Shown one piece after another: positions 1-8,608 of a stretch of 37,486 nucleotides of DNA. A program made the translations under genes and the position numbers. The DNA lies in assembly GCA_945877135.1 (NCBI GenBank), contig CAMCQY010000022.1:1-37486 (forward strand), given 5' to 3'. The notes beneath the pieces are model-generated. The model did not search any database and was not told the origin of the DNA. It saw nothing but the letters and a program-made list of their open reading frames with translations. The DNA comes from Candidatus Kuenenia stuttgartensis. GTDB lineage: Bacteria > Planctomycetota > Planctomycetia > Pirellulales > UBA1268. Position 1 is the stretch's first letter, and every line of letters begins with the position of its first letter.

Positions 1-749
1 CTCACCAAGCCGAAGAGAAACACGCCGCAACAGATCAGCAGCGTGATCACCTGGTTGACCCGCGTCGAGGCCGCTATCGCCACTGCCGACAGCACCAGAA
101 TCGCCAGAAACACCATCCCAATCGCGTACATGAGTTGCGGATTGAAGTCGGTCAGCGGGCTCTGCAGCCACCAGTCGCGGGCCAGGATCGAGCAGATCCC
201 AACCGCCACCGTGAGCATCACGGCCAGACAGGCAGTAAGCGTCGAGGGAAAAGGCCGTCGGTAGAGATAGTTCAGCAGCCCCGCCGTCAGCAGGGCGAGC
301 AGGCCGAAGAGCAGGCCGAAGGTGAGCACCGGGCCGTCGTAGATCTCGCCACGGCCCATGCCCATCTGCGGCTTGTGCCGAACCGCCATCAAAAACGCGA
401 GGAGCAGGACGTAATAGCCGACGGCCAGCGCCCCGGCCACGCCGAGGAATTTTCCGACGATCACCGCCGCCCGCGCCACCGGCTTGCTCACCACGGTGAG
501 CACCGTCTTGTTTTCGATCTCCTTCGAGAGCACACTCGACGCCGTAAAGGCGGCCAGCAGCAACCCCACAATCAGGAGGGTGCTCAGTCCGAGATCGACG
601 AGCAGCTTTTCATCCTCCCCCATCGTGAACGCGGCGAGGTTGACGTTGCAGACCATCGCCAACAGACCGATCAGCACAAGCACGATGAAGATCGGCTGCC
701 GGATGGCCTCGAGGAATGCATTGCGAGCGATGGAAAAGATTGGCGTCAT
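1..749 (-). CDS. ABC-2 type (NosY-like) transporter permease, C-terminus truncated by window edge
   Basis: Reverse complement from the ATG at 749 reads MTPIFSIARNAFLEAIRQPIFIVLVLIGLLAMVCNVNLAAFTMGEDEKLLVDLGLSTLLIVGLLLAAFTASSVLSKEIENKTVLTVVSKPVARAAVIVGKFLGV..., open to position 1. The 'SKEIENKTVLTVVSKPVAR' pattern is typical of ABC-2 permeases. Confidence 0.8.
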   Translation of the reverse strand, partial: MTPIFSIARNAFLEAIRQPIFIVLVLIGLLAMVCNVNLAAFTMGEDEKLLVDLGLSTLLIVGLLLAAFTASSVLSKEIENKTVLTVVSKPVARAAVIVGKFLGVAGALAVGYYVLLLAFLMAVRHKPQMGMGRGEIYDGPVLTFGLLFGLLALLTAGLLNYLYRRPFPSTLTACLAVMLTVAVGICSILARDWWLQSPLTDFNPQLMYAIGMVFLAILVLSAVAIAASTRVNQVITLLICCGVFLFGLV

Positions 750-854
750 GACAATAGGATACCGGCTCTTTGCCGCTCATTGAAATCTCACATGCGGCTG
801 CATGATGGAGATGGCAGGATCAGACTTAATCGAGGCCGGATCAGTTTCAGAAGC

Positions 855-2921
855 ATGAACAACGACGAACTCACCTATCGCCGCGGCACCACGGCGGCCC
901 TCGCTGGCCTCGCCGTCCAGGTCGTGCTCTGCGTGGCCACGGGGCTGATCGGCGCCTGGGCCCAGAGCCCCGCCATTCAGGCCGCCACCTGGCACATCGC
1001 CGGCGGCATTCCGATCTGGATCATCCTCGCGATCATCTACCAGCAGCATGCTGTCGAGCGGACCGAGACCCTGGCCGCGGAAAAGCTGGCCACCCAAGAC
1101 GCCACCACGGCCGCGATCTTCGGCGAGACCAGCGACGAACTGCAACTGGCCCGCAACCGGCTCGACCGGCTCTATGCCTACGGCCTGCCCGCGGTGAGTT
1201 TCGGGGTGGCCCTCTATCTCATTGCCGCCGGTCTCGCCCTGCTCTACCGCGCAGCTGGCTTCGGCACCGACCGAATCGCCCTCTCTCTCTCCAAAGACTG
1301 CAATCCAGTCGGCCTGATGTTCGCGACGGCGGGTGTGGCCTTCGTGGCCTTCATCGCCGCCCGTTGGATCAGCGGCTACACGCGGGTCCGCGAGTGGCAA
1401 CTCCTTCGTGGTGGTGCCAGCTACCTGATGGGCACATTTCTCGTGGCCGCCCTGCTCCTTGCAGGCGCCGCCGCGGTGGCCATCGTCAAAGAGACGTCGT
1501 TCTTTGAACTGTTGGCCCGGCTCGTTCCCTCGATGATGATTCTGATCGGCGGCGAGATTCTGCTCACCTCCCTGCTCGCGGCCTACCGGCCAAAGCGGCC
1601 GGGCGAGATTCCGCGGCCGGCATTCGACAGCCGGTTCCTCGGCCTGCTCACGGCTCCCGAATCGCTCGGCCATGTGGTGGGAGAACTGATCAACTACCAG
1701 TTTGGCGTTGAAGTTTCCCGGAGCTGGTTCTATCAGATGCTCGGCCGCGCGGTGACGCCACTGACGGTCTTTGCCGGCGGCGTGCTCCTCGCCCTGAGCA
1801 CGCTTGTGATCGTCGGTCCCGACGAGCAGGGGATCGTGCTGCGGCAAGGCGCGCTTGCCCGCGGACCGGTCGGCCCGGGAATCCATTTCAAGGCGCCATG
1901 GCCGGTCGAGACCGCGGAAATCTACCCTACCGGAAAAGTCCTCCAGCTGACGATTTCCAGTGACAAGCTGGGCCGCTTTGAGAAAAAGCGGGAAGGCCTG
2001 CTCTGGACGGGGGGTGACGACGATGCTTCGAAAATGGGCCTTGAGTTGTTTCTCTGCGCCCCGGAATCCGCGGCCGGCGGTGGTGGCTCGCTCTCGCTGC
2101 TGATGGCCGACGTGATCGTGCAGTATCGCATCGGCGACCTCGTCACGTTTCTGGAGGGCTCGACCGCCGCCCGCGACTCGATCGAACTGGTCACCCAGCA
2201 GGAGGCAAGCACCTACTTTGCCAGCAAGCCGCTCGACGAACTGCTCTCCAAGGGTCGCACCGAGGGCGGCCCGGAACTCCAGAAGCGGATTCAGAGCCGA
2301 GTTGATGCCCTCGGCCTGGGCTTTGAGATCGTGGATGTCGGTATCTGCACGCTCCAGCCGCCGCCGGGCAAGGTGGCCCGCGAGTTCCACCGCCAGATCG
2401 GCGCGCAACAGCAGCGGGAGACGCTTGTGCAACAGGCGTATAAAGACGCGATCGTCACGCTGGCGAAAGTCGCCGGCTCGGTGGAGCGCAGTCGAAAGAT
2501 CAACGATGCCATCGTGCGGCTCGACGACTCCCGCACCGCCGCCGCGGAGGTGGCCGCCAAGATCGGCGCCCGCGACGTCCTGCCCATCACCGCTCAGCAA
2601 CTCGCCAAGCAGGAAATCGAAATCGAGGAACTGCTCGGCGAGGCTCGCGGTGAGGCGGCTGAGATCATCCACAAGGCCCGGTCCGATCGCTGGAAGAAGA
2701 CGATCGGCGAGCGGTCGGCGCTCGAACGGTTTGCCGGCCAACTGCTCGCCTACCAGGCGGCCCCCGCCTACTTCCGCACAAAGCAATATCTCGAAGTCCT
2801 CGCCAACTCGCTCGTCGATCGCCGCAAGGTGGTGATCGCCGGGGATAAGGGTGACCTGCCCGTGCTCAACCTCGACTTCAGCGACCCGACCAACGCCATC
2901 GACACGCTTATCGGTGAATAG
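855..2921 (+). CDS. SPFH/Band-7 domain protein (HflK-like) with multi-TM N-terminal region
   Basis: Same frame as ORF 135..2921, start placed at MNNDELTYRRGTTAALAGLAVQ. Several hydrophobic segments precede 'VGPDEQGIVLRQGALARGPVGPGIHFKAPWPVETAEIYPTGKV', a typical SPFH entry motif, followed by coiled-coil. Confidence 0.8.
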   Translation: MNNDELTYRRGTTAALAGLAVQVVLCVATGLIGAWAQSPAIQAATWHIAGGIPIWIILAIIYQQHAVERTETLAAEKLATQDATTAAIFGETSDELQLARNRLDRLYAYGLPAVSFGVALYLIAAGLALLYRAAGFGTDRIALSLSKDCNPVGLMFATAGVAFVAFIAARWISGYTRVREWQLLRGGASYLMGTFLVAALLLAGAAAVAIVKETSFFELLARLVPSMMILIGGEILLTSLLAAYRPKRPGEIPRPAFDSRFLGLLTAPESLGHVVGELINYQFGVEVSRSWFYQMLGRAVTPLTVFAGGVLLALSTLVIVGPDEQGIVLRQGALARGPVGPGIHFKAPWPVETAEIYPTGKVLQLTISSDKLGRFEKKREGLLWTGGDDDASKMGLELFLCAPESAAGGGGSLSLLMADVIVQYRIGDLVTFLEGSTAARDSIELVTQQEASTYFASKPLDELLSKGRTEGGPELQKRIQSRVDALGLGFEIVDVGICTLQPPPGKVAREFHRQIGAQQQRETLVQQAYKDAIVTLAKVAGSVERSRKINDAIVRLDDSRTAAAEVAAKIGARDVLPITAQQLAKQEIEIEELLGEARGEAAEIIHKARSDRWKKTIGERSALERFAGQLLAYQAAPAYFRTKQYLEVLANSLVDRRKVVIAGDKGDLPVLNLDFSDPTNAIDTLIGE

Positions 2922-2929
2922 GTGACTCC

Positions 2930-3868
2930 ATGAAAAACTCCTTCACGATCCTCATGGGCATTGTGATTACAGCCGCCCTGCTGTCGTACATGTTTCTCTA
3001 CCAGGTGCGGTATGACCAGGTTGCCGTCCGCACCACATTCGACAAGGCGGACGACGGCAGCGTGCAGACGGCGCCCGGGCTCAAGTTCCGGCTTCCCTGG
3101 CCGATTCATAAAGTCACGCACTACTCGAAGCGGCTGCAATTGCTGGAAGACACCGTCGAGGAACTCCAGACGGCCGACGGCAAGAGCGTGATCGTGAAGA
3201 CGTATCTCACGTGGCGGATCGAGAATCCGCTCGAGTTTTACGTCACGCTCAAAGACCCTGCCGAGGCCCAGCGGCAGCTCTCCAGCCGCCTCCGCGAGAT
3301 CCGAGGCCTCATCAGCCGCTACCGGCTCGACCAACTCGTCAACCTCGACAAGAATGCGATCAAACTCGACGAGATCGAGAACCTGGCGAAGAGCTCGCTG
3401 GAGAAGTCGCTCGCCCAGTCGGGCTACGGCCTGAAGGTGGAGAGCGTGGGCATCTACAAGATCGTCCTGCCAGAGTCGACGACCCAGAAGGTGTTTGAGA
3501 CGATGATCACCACCCGGGAGCGGCTCAGCGAAAACGCCCTGCAGGAAGGGCAGGCGCAGGCCTCGGCGATCCGCAGCGAAGCGGAGAGCGCCCGCGAGCG
3601 AATTCTCGCCTTCGCGGAGCGGCGGGCACAGACGATCCGCTCAAAGGGCGACCGCGAGGCCTCCAAGGAATACCAGAGCTTCGCCGCCAATGAGGATTTT
3701 GCGGTCTTTCTCCGCAAGGTCGAGGCCCTGAAGAAGATGCTCGACCACAACACGACCTTTGTGCTCTCGGCCGACAGCCTCGGCATCCTCGACTGGTTCA
3801 ACCGGGATCCGGGCCAGGCGGCACCAGCCCAGCGACCGGCCCCGCAGGCCCGACCGCTGCCGCAGTAA
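2930..3868 (+). CDS. SPFH domain protein (HflC-like)
   Basis: N-terminal TM, then 'YDQVAVRTTFDKADDGSVQTAPGLKFRLPWPIHKVTHYSKRLQLLEDTVEELQTADGKSVIVKTYLTWRI', typical of HflC/prohibitin. Confidence 0.85.
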   Translation: MKNSFTILMGIVITAALLSYMFLYQVRYDQVAVRTTFDKADDGSVQTAPGLKFRLPWPIHKVTHYSKRLQLLEDTVEELQTADGKSVIVKTYLTWRIENPLEFYVTLKDPAEAQRQLSSRLREIRGLISRYRLDQLVNLDKNAIKLDEIENLAKSSLEKSLAQSGYGLKVESVGIYKIVLPESTTQKVFETMITTRERLSENALQEGQAQASAIRSEAESARERILAFAERRAQTIRSKGDREASKEYQSFAANEDFAVFLRKVEALKKMLDHNTTFVLSADSLGILDWFNRDPGQAAPAQRPAPQARPLPQ

Positions 3869-3894
3869 GCGGCCAGCCAGCCAGCGAACCAGTT

Positions 3895-5262
3895 ATGAAA
3901 GACACAGACATGAGCGATCAGCCGATGAACGATTCGAGCGTCCATGGCGTTGCCGTGAACGATCCTGCCGTCGCGGCTGCGGGCGTCGCGCCTGCGGCCC
4001 CGGCATCATCGGACGATCCGGGCGATGCGTTTGACCCGGCACAGCAGTCGCTCGCCGAGGCGCTCAAGGTCAGCTTTGGCATCCTCAAGTTTGCCATGTT
4101 CGGCCTGCTTGTCGCCTACTGCCTAAGCGGCACGTTCAGCGTGGGCTCCAACGAGGTCGCGTTGCGACTGCGGTTCGGCGACTACGTCGGGGCCCCCGGC
4201 CAGCGGGTGCTCGAGCGGGGCACCTACCTCGCCGCGCCGTTTCCGATCGAGCAGGTGATCAAGGTCGACACGCGGCCTACGACGATCGACTTGAACCGTG
4301 AGTTCTGGTACGAGATCACCGGCGGCGGCGAATCAAAGGAGAGCTTCCGCTCAGGCCAGGCCAGGCCACTCAATCCGATCAAGGACGGGTCACTCCTGAC
4401 CGGCGACTTCAATATCGCCCACGCCCGCTGGTCGCTCACTTACCGCGTGGCCGACCCTGAAGACTACATCACCAACGTCGGCAAGCCCGCGCTTGGAGAA
4501 GAGATCGTCCGGTGCGCGATCCAGCAGGGAATCGTGCAGGCGACAGCCCAGTTGCCGGCAGAGGATTTTCTCAAGGGCGTGGTGAATCGGGAACTCGCGA
4601 TCGGCATCGCCCAGCGCAGACTCGATGAGATGAAGACCGGCCTCACGATCGATCAACTCAATCTCGATCAGGTGACCGCGCCGATGGCCGTCGTGAAGAG
4701 CTTTGATGATGTGACCACCGCGGAGGCCGACCGCTCACAACGGATCGTGTCGGCCCAGCAGGACCGTACGCGGATCCTCGCCGAGACCGCGGGCGAAGCT
4801 GCGGAGAAACTCGTCGGCCTCGTGACCGACTACGAACAGGCCGTCGAGGCGGGCACGGCCGCCGAGGCCGACGCTGCCGACGCAAAACTCGACCAGGCCT
4901 TCACGGCACTCGAGACGGAGAAGGCCCAGATCGGCGGTGAGGCCGCGAGGGTGATCAATGCGGCCAACACCTACCGCACGCAGGTGGTAGAACGGGTGAA
5001 GTCGGAACGGGAAATGTTCGAGCGGCTCTTGCCGCAGTATGAGCAGAATCCTCGGATCATCCTGTCGCGGCTCTGGGAGGATGCTCGCGAGAAGATCCTC
5101 ACCGGCGACGTCGAAACCTTCTATACGGTTCCAGGCCAACTCCAGCTCCAGCTCAACCGCGATCCCGAGATCCAAAAAATGAAGCAGCGCGAGCAGCTCA
5201 AGGCGCTCAAGACGGAGCAAAAAAGCATGCAGCGGGCCCGGCAATTGCAGACCGGAAAATAG
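3895..5262 (+). CDS. SPFH domain protein (HflK-like), third paralogue
   Basis: 'SVGSNEVALRLRFGDYVGAPGQRVLERGTYLAAPFPIEQVIKVDTRPTTIDL' and a long helical C-terminus. Start may be 3895 or 3910. Confidence 0.8.
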   Translation: MKDTDMSDQPMNDSSVHGVAVNDPAVAAAGVAPAAPASSDDPGDAFDPAQQSLAEALKVSFGILKFAMFGLLVAYCLSGTFSVGSNEVALRLRFGDYVGAPGQRVLERGTYLAAPFPIEQVIKVDTRPTTIDLNREFWYEITGGGESKESFRSGQARPLNPIKDGSLLTGDFNIAHARWSLTYRVADPEDYITNVGKPALGEEIVRCAIQQGIVQATAQLPAEDFLKGVVNRELAIGIAQRRLDEMKTGLTIDQLNLDQVTAPMAVVKSFDDVTTAEADRSQRIVSAQQDRTRILAETAGEAAEKLVGLVTDYEQAVEAGTAAEADAADAKLDQAFTALETEKAQIGGEAARVINAANTYRTQVVERVKSEREMFERLLPQYEQNPRIILSRLWEDAREKILTGDVETFYTVPGQLQLQLNRDPEIQKMKQREQLKALKTEQKSMQRARQLQTGK

Positions 5263-5276
5263 GCAGGGAGGACCAG

Positions 5277-6500
5277 ATGATCACGCAGGCGGTACCTACC
5301 ACCATGGCGGCAGACGACCAGCGGCCCGTGGACATCAAGTGCGCGGGTGTGACGAAGATCTTTCGCGACTTCTGGATGCGGCCGCGGGTCCGCGCGGTGG
5401 ATGGCGTCGATATCGAGGTCCGCCGTGGGCAGGTCTACGGCCTGCTCGGCCCCAACGGCTCGGGCAAGAGCACGACGATCAAGATGCTCCTGGGACTCCT
5501 GACGCCGACCGCCGGGCGGATCGCCGTGATGGGAAAGCGTCCGCGACACGTCGAGTCAAAGAAGCAGATCGGCTACCTCCCGGAGGAGAGCTACCTCTAC
5601 CGCTTTCTCTCCGCCCGCGAGACGCTCGACTATTACGGGAGGCTGTTTCGGATCCCGGCTCCGATCCGCCGCGAGCGCGTCTCGAAGCTTTTGGAGATGG
5701 TGGGGCTCGAGGCCGTCGAGCACCGTCCGGTCGGCGAATTCTCCAAGGGCATGCAGCGGCGGGTGGGCCTCGCCCAGAGCCTGATCAACGATCCACAACT
5801 GCTGATTCTCGACGAGCCGACCAGCGGCATGGATCCGGTCGGGGCCCGTCAGATCAAGGACGTGATCGAGAAACTGGCCGAGCGTGGCAAGACGATTCTC
5901 CTCTGCACGCATCTCTTGTCCGACGTCGAAGACCTCTGCGACCGGGTGGCGATCATGTTCGGCGGCAAGGTGCGGGCGGAGGGCACCTGCGGCGAACTCC
6001 TTGAACAGCAGGACCTCACGAATCTCCAGACAGACCGGCTGCCTGCAGACGTGGTTGCCGAGATTCAGGCGGTACTCGAAAAGCGTGGCCTCGGCCTCCG
6101 CAGCGTCGAACAGCCCCGCCGGCGGCTCGAGTCGCTGTTTCTCGAAATCGTCGACACTGCCCGCAAGGATGGGACGCACACCAGCGGTGCCCGCAGCGGC
6201 GGCCAGATCGCCGACTTCCTTCGGGAAGGGGCGACCGAGGCGGGAGCTGACACCGAGGCCGACGGTGAGGAGATTCTCGATTCGCTCGCCGCCAGGGCCG
6301 CGACGTCACAGACTGGCTCGGAAAAAACGGCTCCATCCGCTCCGGCCGCTGAAGATGACACGCTTGCTGGTCTCGTTGCCCGTCCGCAGGCCCCGGCCCC
6401 GGCCGCAGTCCCTCCGTCGCAGCAGGCCGTCGCGGCCGAGACCGGCTCTGTCGAGGATCCCGACGACGACATCCTGTCGTCGCTCACGCGTCGTCCATGA
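5277..6500 (+). CDS. ABC transporter ATP-binding protein (NosF/CcmA-like) with long disordered C-terminal tail
   Basis: Walker A GPNGSGKST, signature FSKGMQRRVGLAQ, Walker B LLILDEPTSGMDP; Ala/Pro/acid-rich C-terminal extension. Confidence 0.95.
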   Translation: MITQAVPTTMAADDQRPVDIKCAGVTKIFRDFWMRPRVRAVDGVDIEVRRGQVYGLLGPNGSGKSTTIKMLLGLLTPTAGRIAVMGKRPRHVESKKQIGYLPEESYLYRFLSARETLDYYGRLFRIPAPIRRERVSKLLEMVGLEAVEHRPVGEFSKGMQRRVGLAQSLINDPQLLILDEPTSGMDPVGARQIKDVIEKLAERGKTILLCTHLLSDVEDLCDRVAIMFGGKVRAEGTCGELLEQQDLTNLQTDRLPADVVAEIQAVLEKRGLGLRSVEQPRRRLESLFLEIVDTARKDGTHTSGARSGGQIADFLREGATEAGADTEADGEEILDSLAARAATSQTGSEKTAPSAPAAEDDTLAGLVARPQAPAPAAVPPSQQAVAAETGSVEDPDDDILSSLTRRP

Positions 6501-6513
6501 AGGTCTGGAAACG

Positions 6514-8571
6514 ATGCCTGCCGCACCCCACGCCCGCCCTGCCCCACGCCGCCCCGGCACACCCGCGCTCGACAGCATGCTGCTCGGCCGATTTGCCGCC
6601 GTGCTCGTCGGGATCGTCGCGGCAGCCGCCGGTGCCGCCTGGCTGCTTGATGCGCAGGCCGCTCCAGCCGTGGCGACTGCCGTCCGGCTGCTCGGCCTCG
6701 TGGCAGCAATCGGTTGGACATTCCACGCCGTTTCGGCCCTGCTGGGCGAAGGCCAAAACGTTGCGGTCGGTCCCGCCAGCCGTGCGGCAATCCTGACCTT
6801 CGTATTGGCCGGTGGCAGCGGCCTGGCGGAACTCGCAGCATGGCGACTGCCGCTCCCGCTGGGAGTTTTTCTGCAAGTTGCCGCCGCGGCCGCGCCCGGC
6901 ATACTGCTCTGGCGGGCCTTCAAAGCCGCGCCGCAGCACCGCTGGCTCGCGACCGCAGTGGGTGGCCTGGCAGGCACCGCATTCCTGCTCTGGTTTCTCA
7001 TGCGGCACGGCCTCTCGGCCGGAGCGATCACGATCGGGGCCGCCGTCGCGATTGCGGCAGGATTCCTGGCGGGGCTCACGGCCCTGCGGGCCATCCTCTC
7101 GGGGCCCGGCTGGGCGGCTGTCGCCCGCACCGTCGTCGACGAGGCGATCCGCATGCGGGCGGCACTCGTACTCCTGATCGTGCTTGTGCTCTCGCTGCCA
7201 ATCCTGCCGCTCCTGCTCGACTCCGGCGAACGGCTCGAATACCGCGTGCAATTCCTGCTCACCTGGGCGCTGGGCACGACAACGCTCCTGCTCGGGCTCT
7301 TGAACGTGTTCCTCGGCTGTGGCAGCCTCTGCGGCGACATCGACTCCAGCCGGATCCACATGACGCTCACCAAGCCGCTCGGTCGGCCCGAGTATCTCCT
7401 CGGGAAGTGGGGCGGCTTGGTTGCGGTCAACGCGCTGCTGGTGGCCGTGGCCGGGATCGGGATCTACTCGTTCACGCAACTCCTCGCACTCTCCCCCGCC
7501 TCGAGCGAGGGCGACCGGCTCGCCGTGGAAGAGCAGGTGCTCGCCGCCCGGCAGAGCGTCCGGCCGACACATCCCGGCGGGGATGCCTATGCCAAAGAGA
7601 TCGAGAAGGTGATCGACGAGTTCGAAAAAGACCTGCCAGACGCCTTCAAGAAAGACCGCCAGGGAACACGGCAGCGCATTCGCGAGCAGTATTACGGCAA
7701 ATGGCACACGATCACTCCGGACAAGGTGAGCGAGTATCTTTTCACCGGACTGGCACAGGCAAAGAAGGTGTCACCGGTGGTACACCTCCGCATCAGGCCC
7801 TACGGCGATGGCACCGGACTCGACCGTGCGGATGTGCGTTTTGCGATGTGGGTCAACGGCCGACCCTATCCCTACCGTGACGGCGAGCACGTGCCCTACA
7901 CGCTCGCCGGCCAGACCACGCACACGATCGAGATCCCAACCGTGGCGATCGACGACAAAGGGACGCTCCGGTTGACGATCGAAAACAAAAACCTGGTGCT
8001 CCCTGGCGCCACCAGGCCAACGACGATTTCAATCGTGCCCGGCAAGGGACTGGAGATTCTCGAGCCAGTCGGCTCGTTTGGCCAGAACTACCTGAAGTGC
8101 CTGTTCGTCATCTGGCTCAAGCTGGCGATGATCGCGGCGGTGGCTGTCGCCTCCTCGACCTTCCTCGGCTTCCCGATGGCGGTGCTCCTGAGCCTGATGG
8201 TTTTTCTTTCGGCATTTGGCAGCGGTTTCGTCGGGGATTCGCTCGAACTCTACACCGGCATGGACGACGCGACGGCGACCGTGAAGGACATGGCACAGCT
8301 CCGCTACGCCTCCTTCTATGACTTCTTGAAGCAGGGTGAATACTGGGAGGCGTTCAAGGTGATCATGGCCATATTCGGCGAGCTGTTCGTGAAAGTGATC
8401 CCGTCGTTCGACCGCTACGACACAGTCACGGCGGTCGCCACCGGCATGAACATTCAGCCCTGGAGCGTGTTCGAATGCATTCTGCGGGTAGGCATCGTCG
8501 CCCCGGTCGCCCTCGGCCTGCTGGCCTGGTTCTGCTTTGAGCAACGCGACCTCGTCCGCTCCAATACATGA
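6514..8571 (+). CDS. ABC transporter permease (ABC-2/NosY-like) with large extracytoplasmic insert
   Basis: In frame with ORF 5884..8571; ATG at 6514 lies 13 nt after the ATPase stop. Many TM segments and 'CGSLCGDIDSSRIHMTLTKPLGRPEYLLGKWGGL', as in ABC-2 permeases. Confidence 0.85.
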   Translation: MPAAPHARPAPRRPGTPALDSMLLGRFAAVLVGIVAAAAGAAWLLDAQAAPAVATAVRLLGLVAAIGWTFHAVSALLGEGQNVAVGPASRAAILTFVLAGGSGLAELAAWRLPLPLGVFLQVAAAAAPGILLWRAFKAAPQHRWLATAVGGLAGTAFLLWFLMRHGLSAGAITIGAAVAIAAGFLAGLTALRAILSGPGWAAVARTVVDEAIRMRAALVLLIVLVLSLPILPLLLDSGERLEYRVQFLLTWALGTTTLLLGLLNVFLGCGSLCGDIDSSRIHMTLTKPLGRPEYLLGKWGGLVAVNALLVAVAGIGIYSFTQLLALSPASSEGDRLAVEEQVLAARQSVRPTHPGGDAYAKEIEKVIDEFEKDLPDAFKKDRQGTRQRIREQYYGKWHTITPDKVSEYLFTGLAQAKKVSPVVHLRIRPYGDGTGLDRADVRFAMWVNGRPYPYRDGEHVPYTLAGQTTHTIEIPTVAIDDKGTLRLTIENKNLVLPGATRPTTISIVPGKGLEILEPVGSFGQNYLKCLFVIWLKLAMIAAVAVASSTFLGFPMAVLLSLMVFLSAFGSGFVGDSLELYTGMDDATATVKDMAQLRYASFYDFLKQGEYWEAFKVIMAIFGELFVKVIPSFDRYDTVTAVATGMNIQPWSVFECILRVGIVAPVALGLLAWFCFEQRDLVRSNT

Positions 8572-8608
8572 CCCCCAGTATCCACTCGGTCCTTGCATCC
8601 GTGACACC

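Noticed and set aside
135-854. N-terminal extension of ORF 135..2921
   Set aside because: It is antisense to a convincing ABC-2 permease (1-749, -) and has no protein-like features; start moved to 855.
777-2786. 669-aa minus-strand ORF antisense to the first SPFH gene
   Set aside because: Low-complexity Arg/Gly/His/Glu-rich antisense translation typical of high-GC coding DNA; the plus strand encodes a clear SPFH protein.
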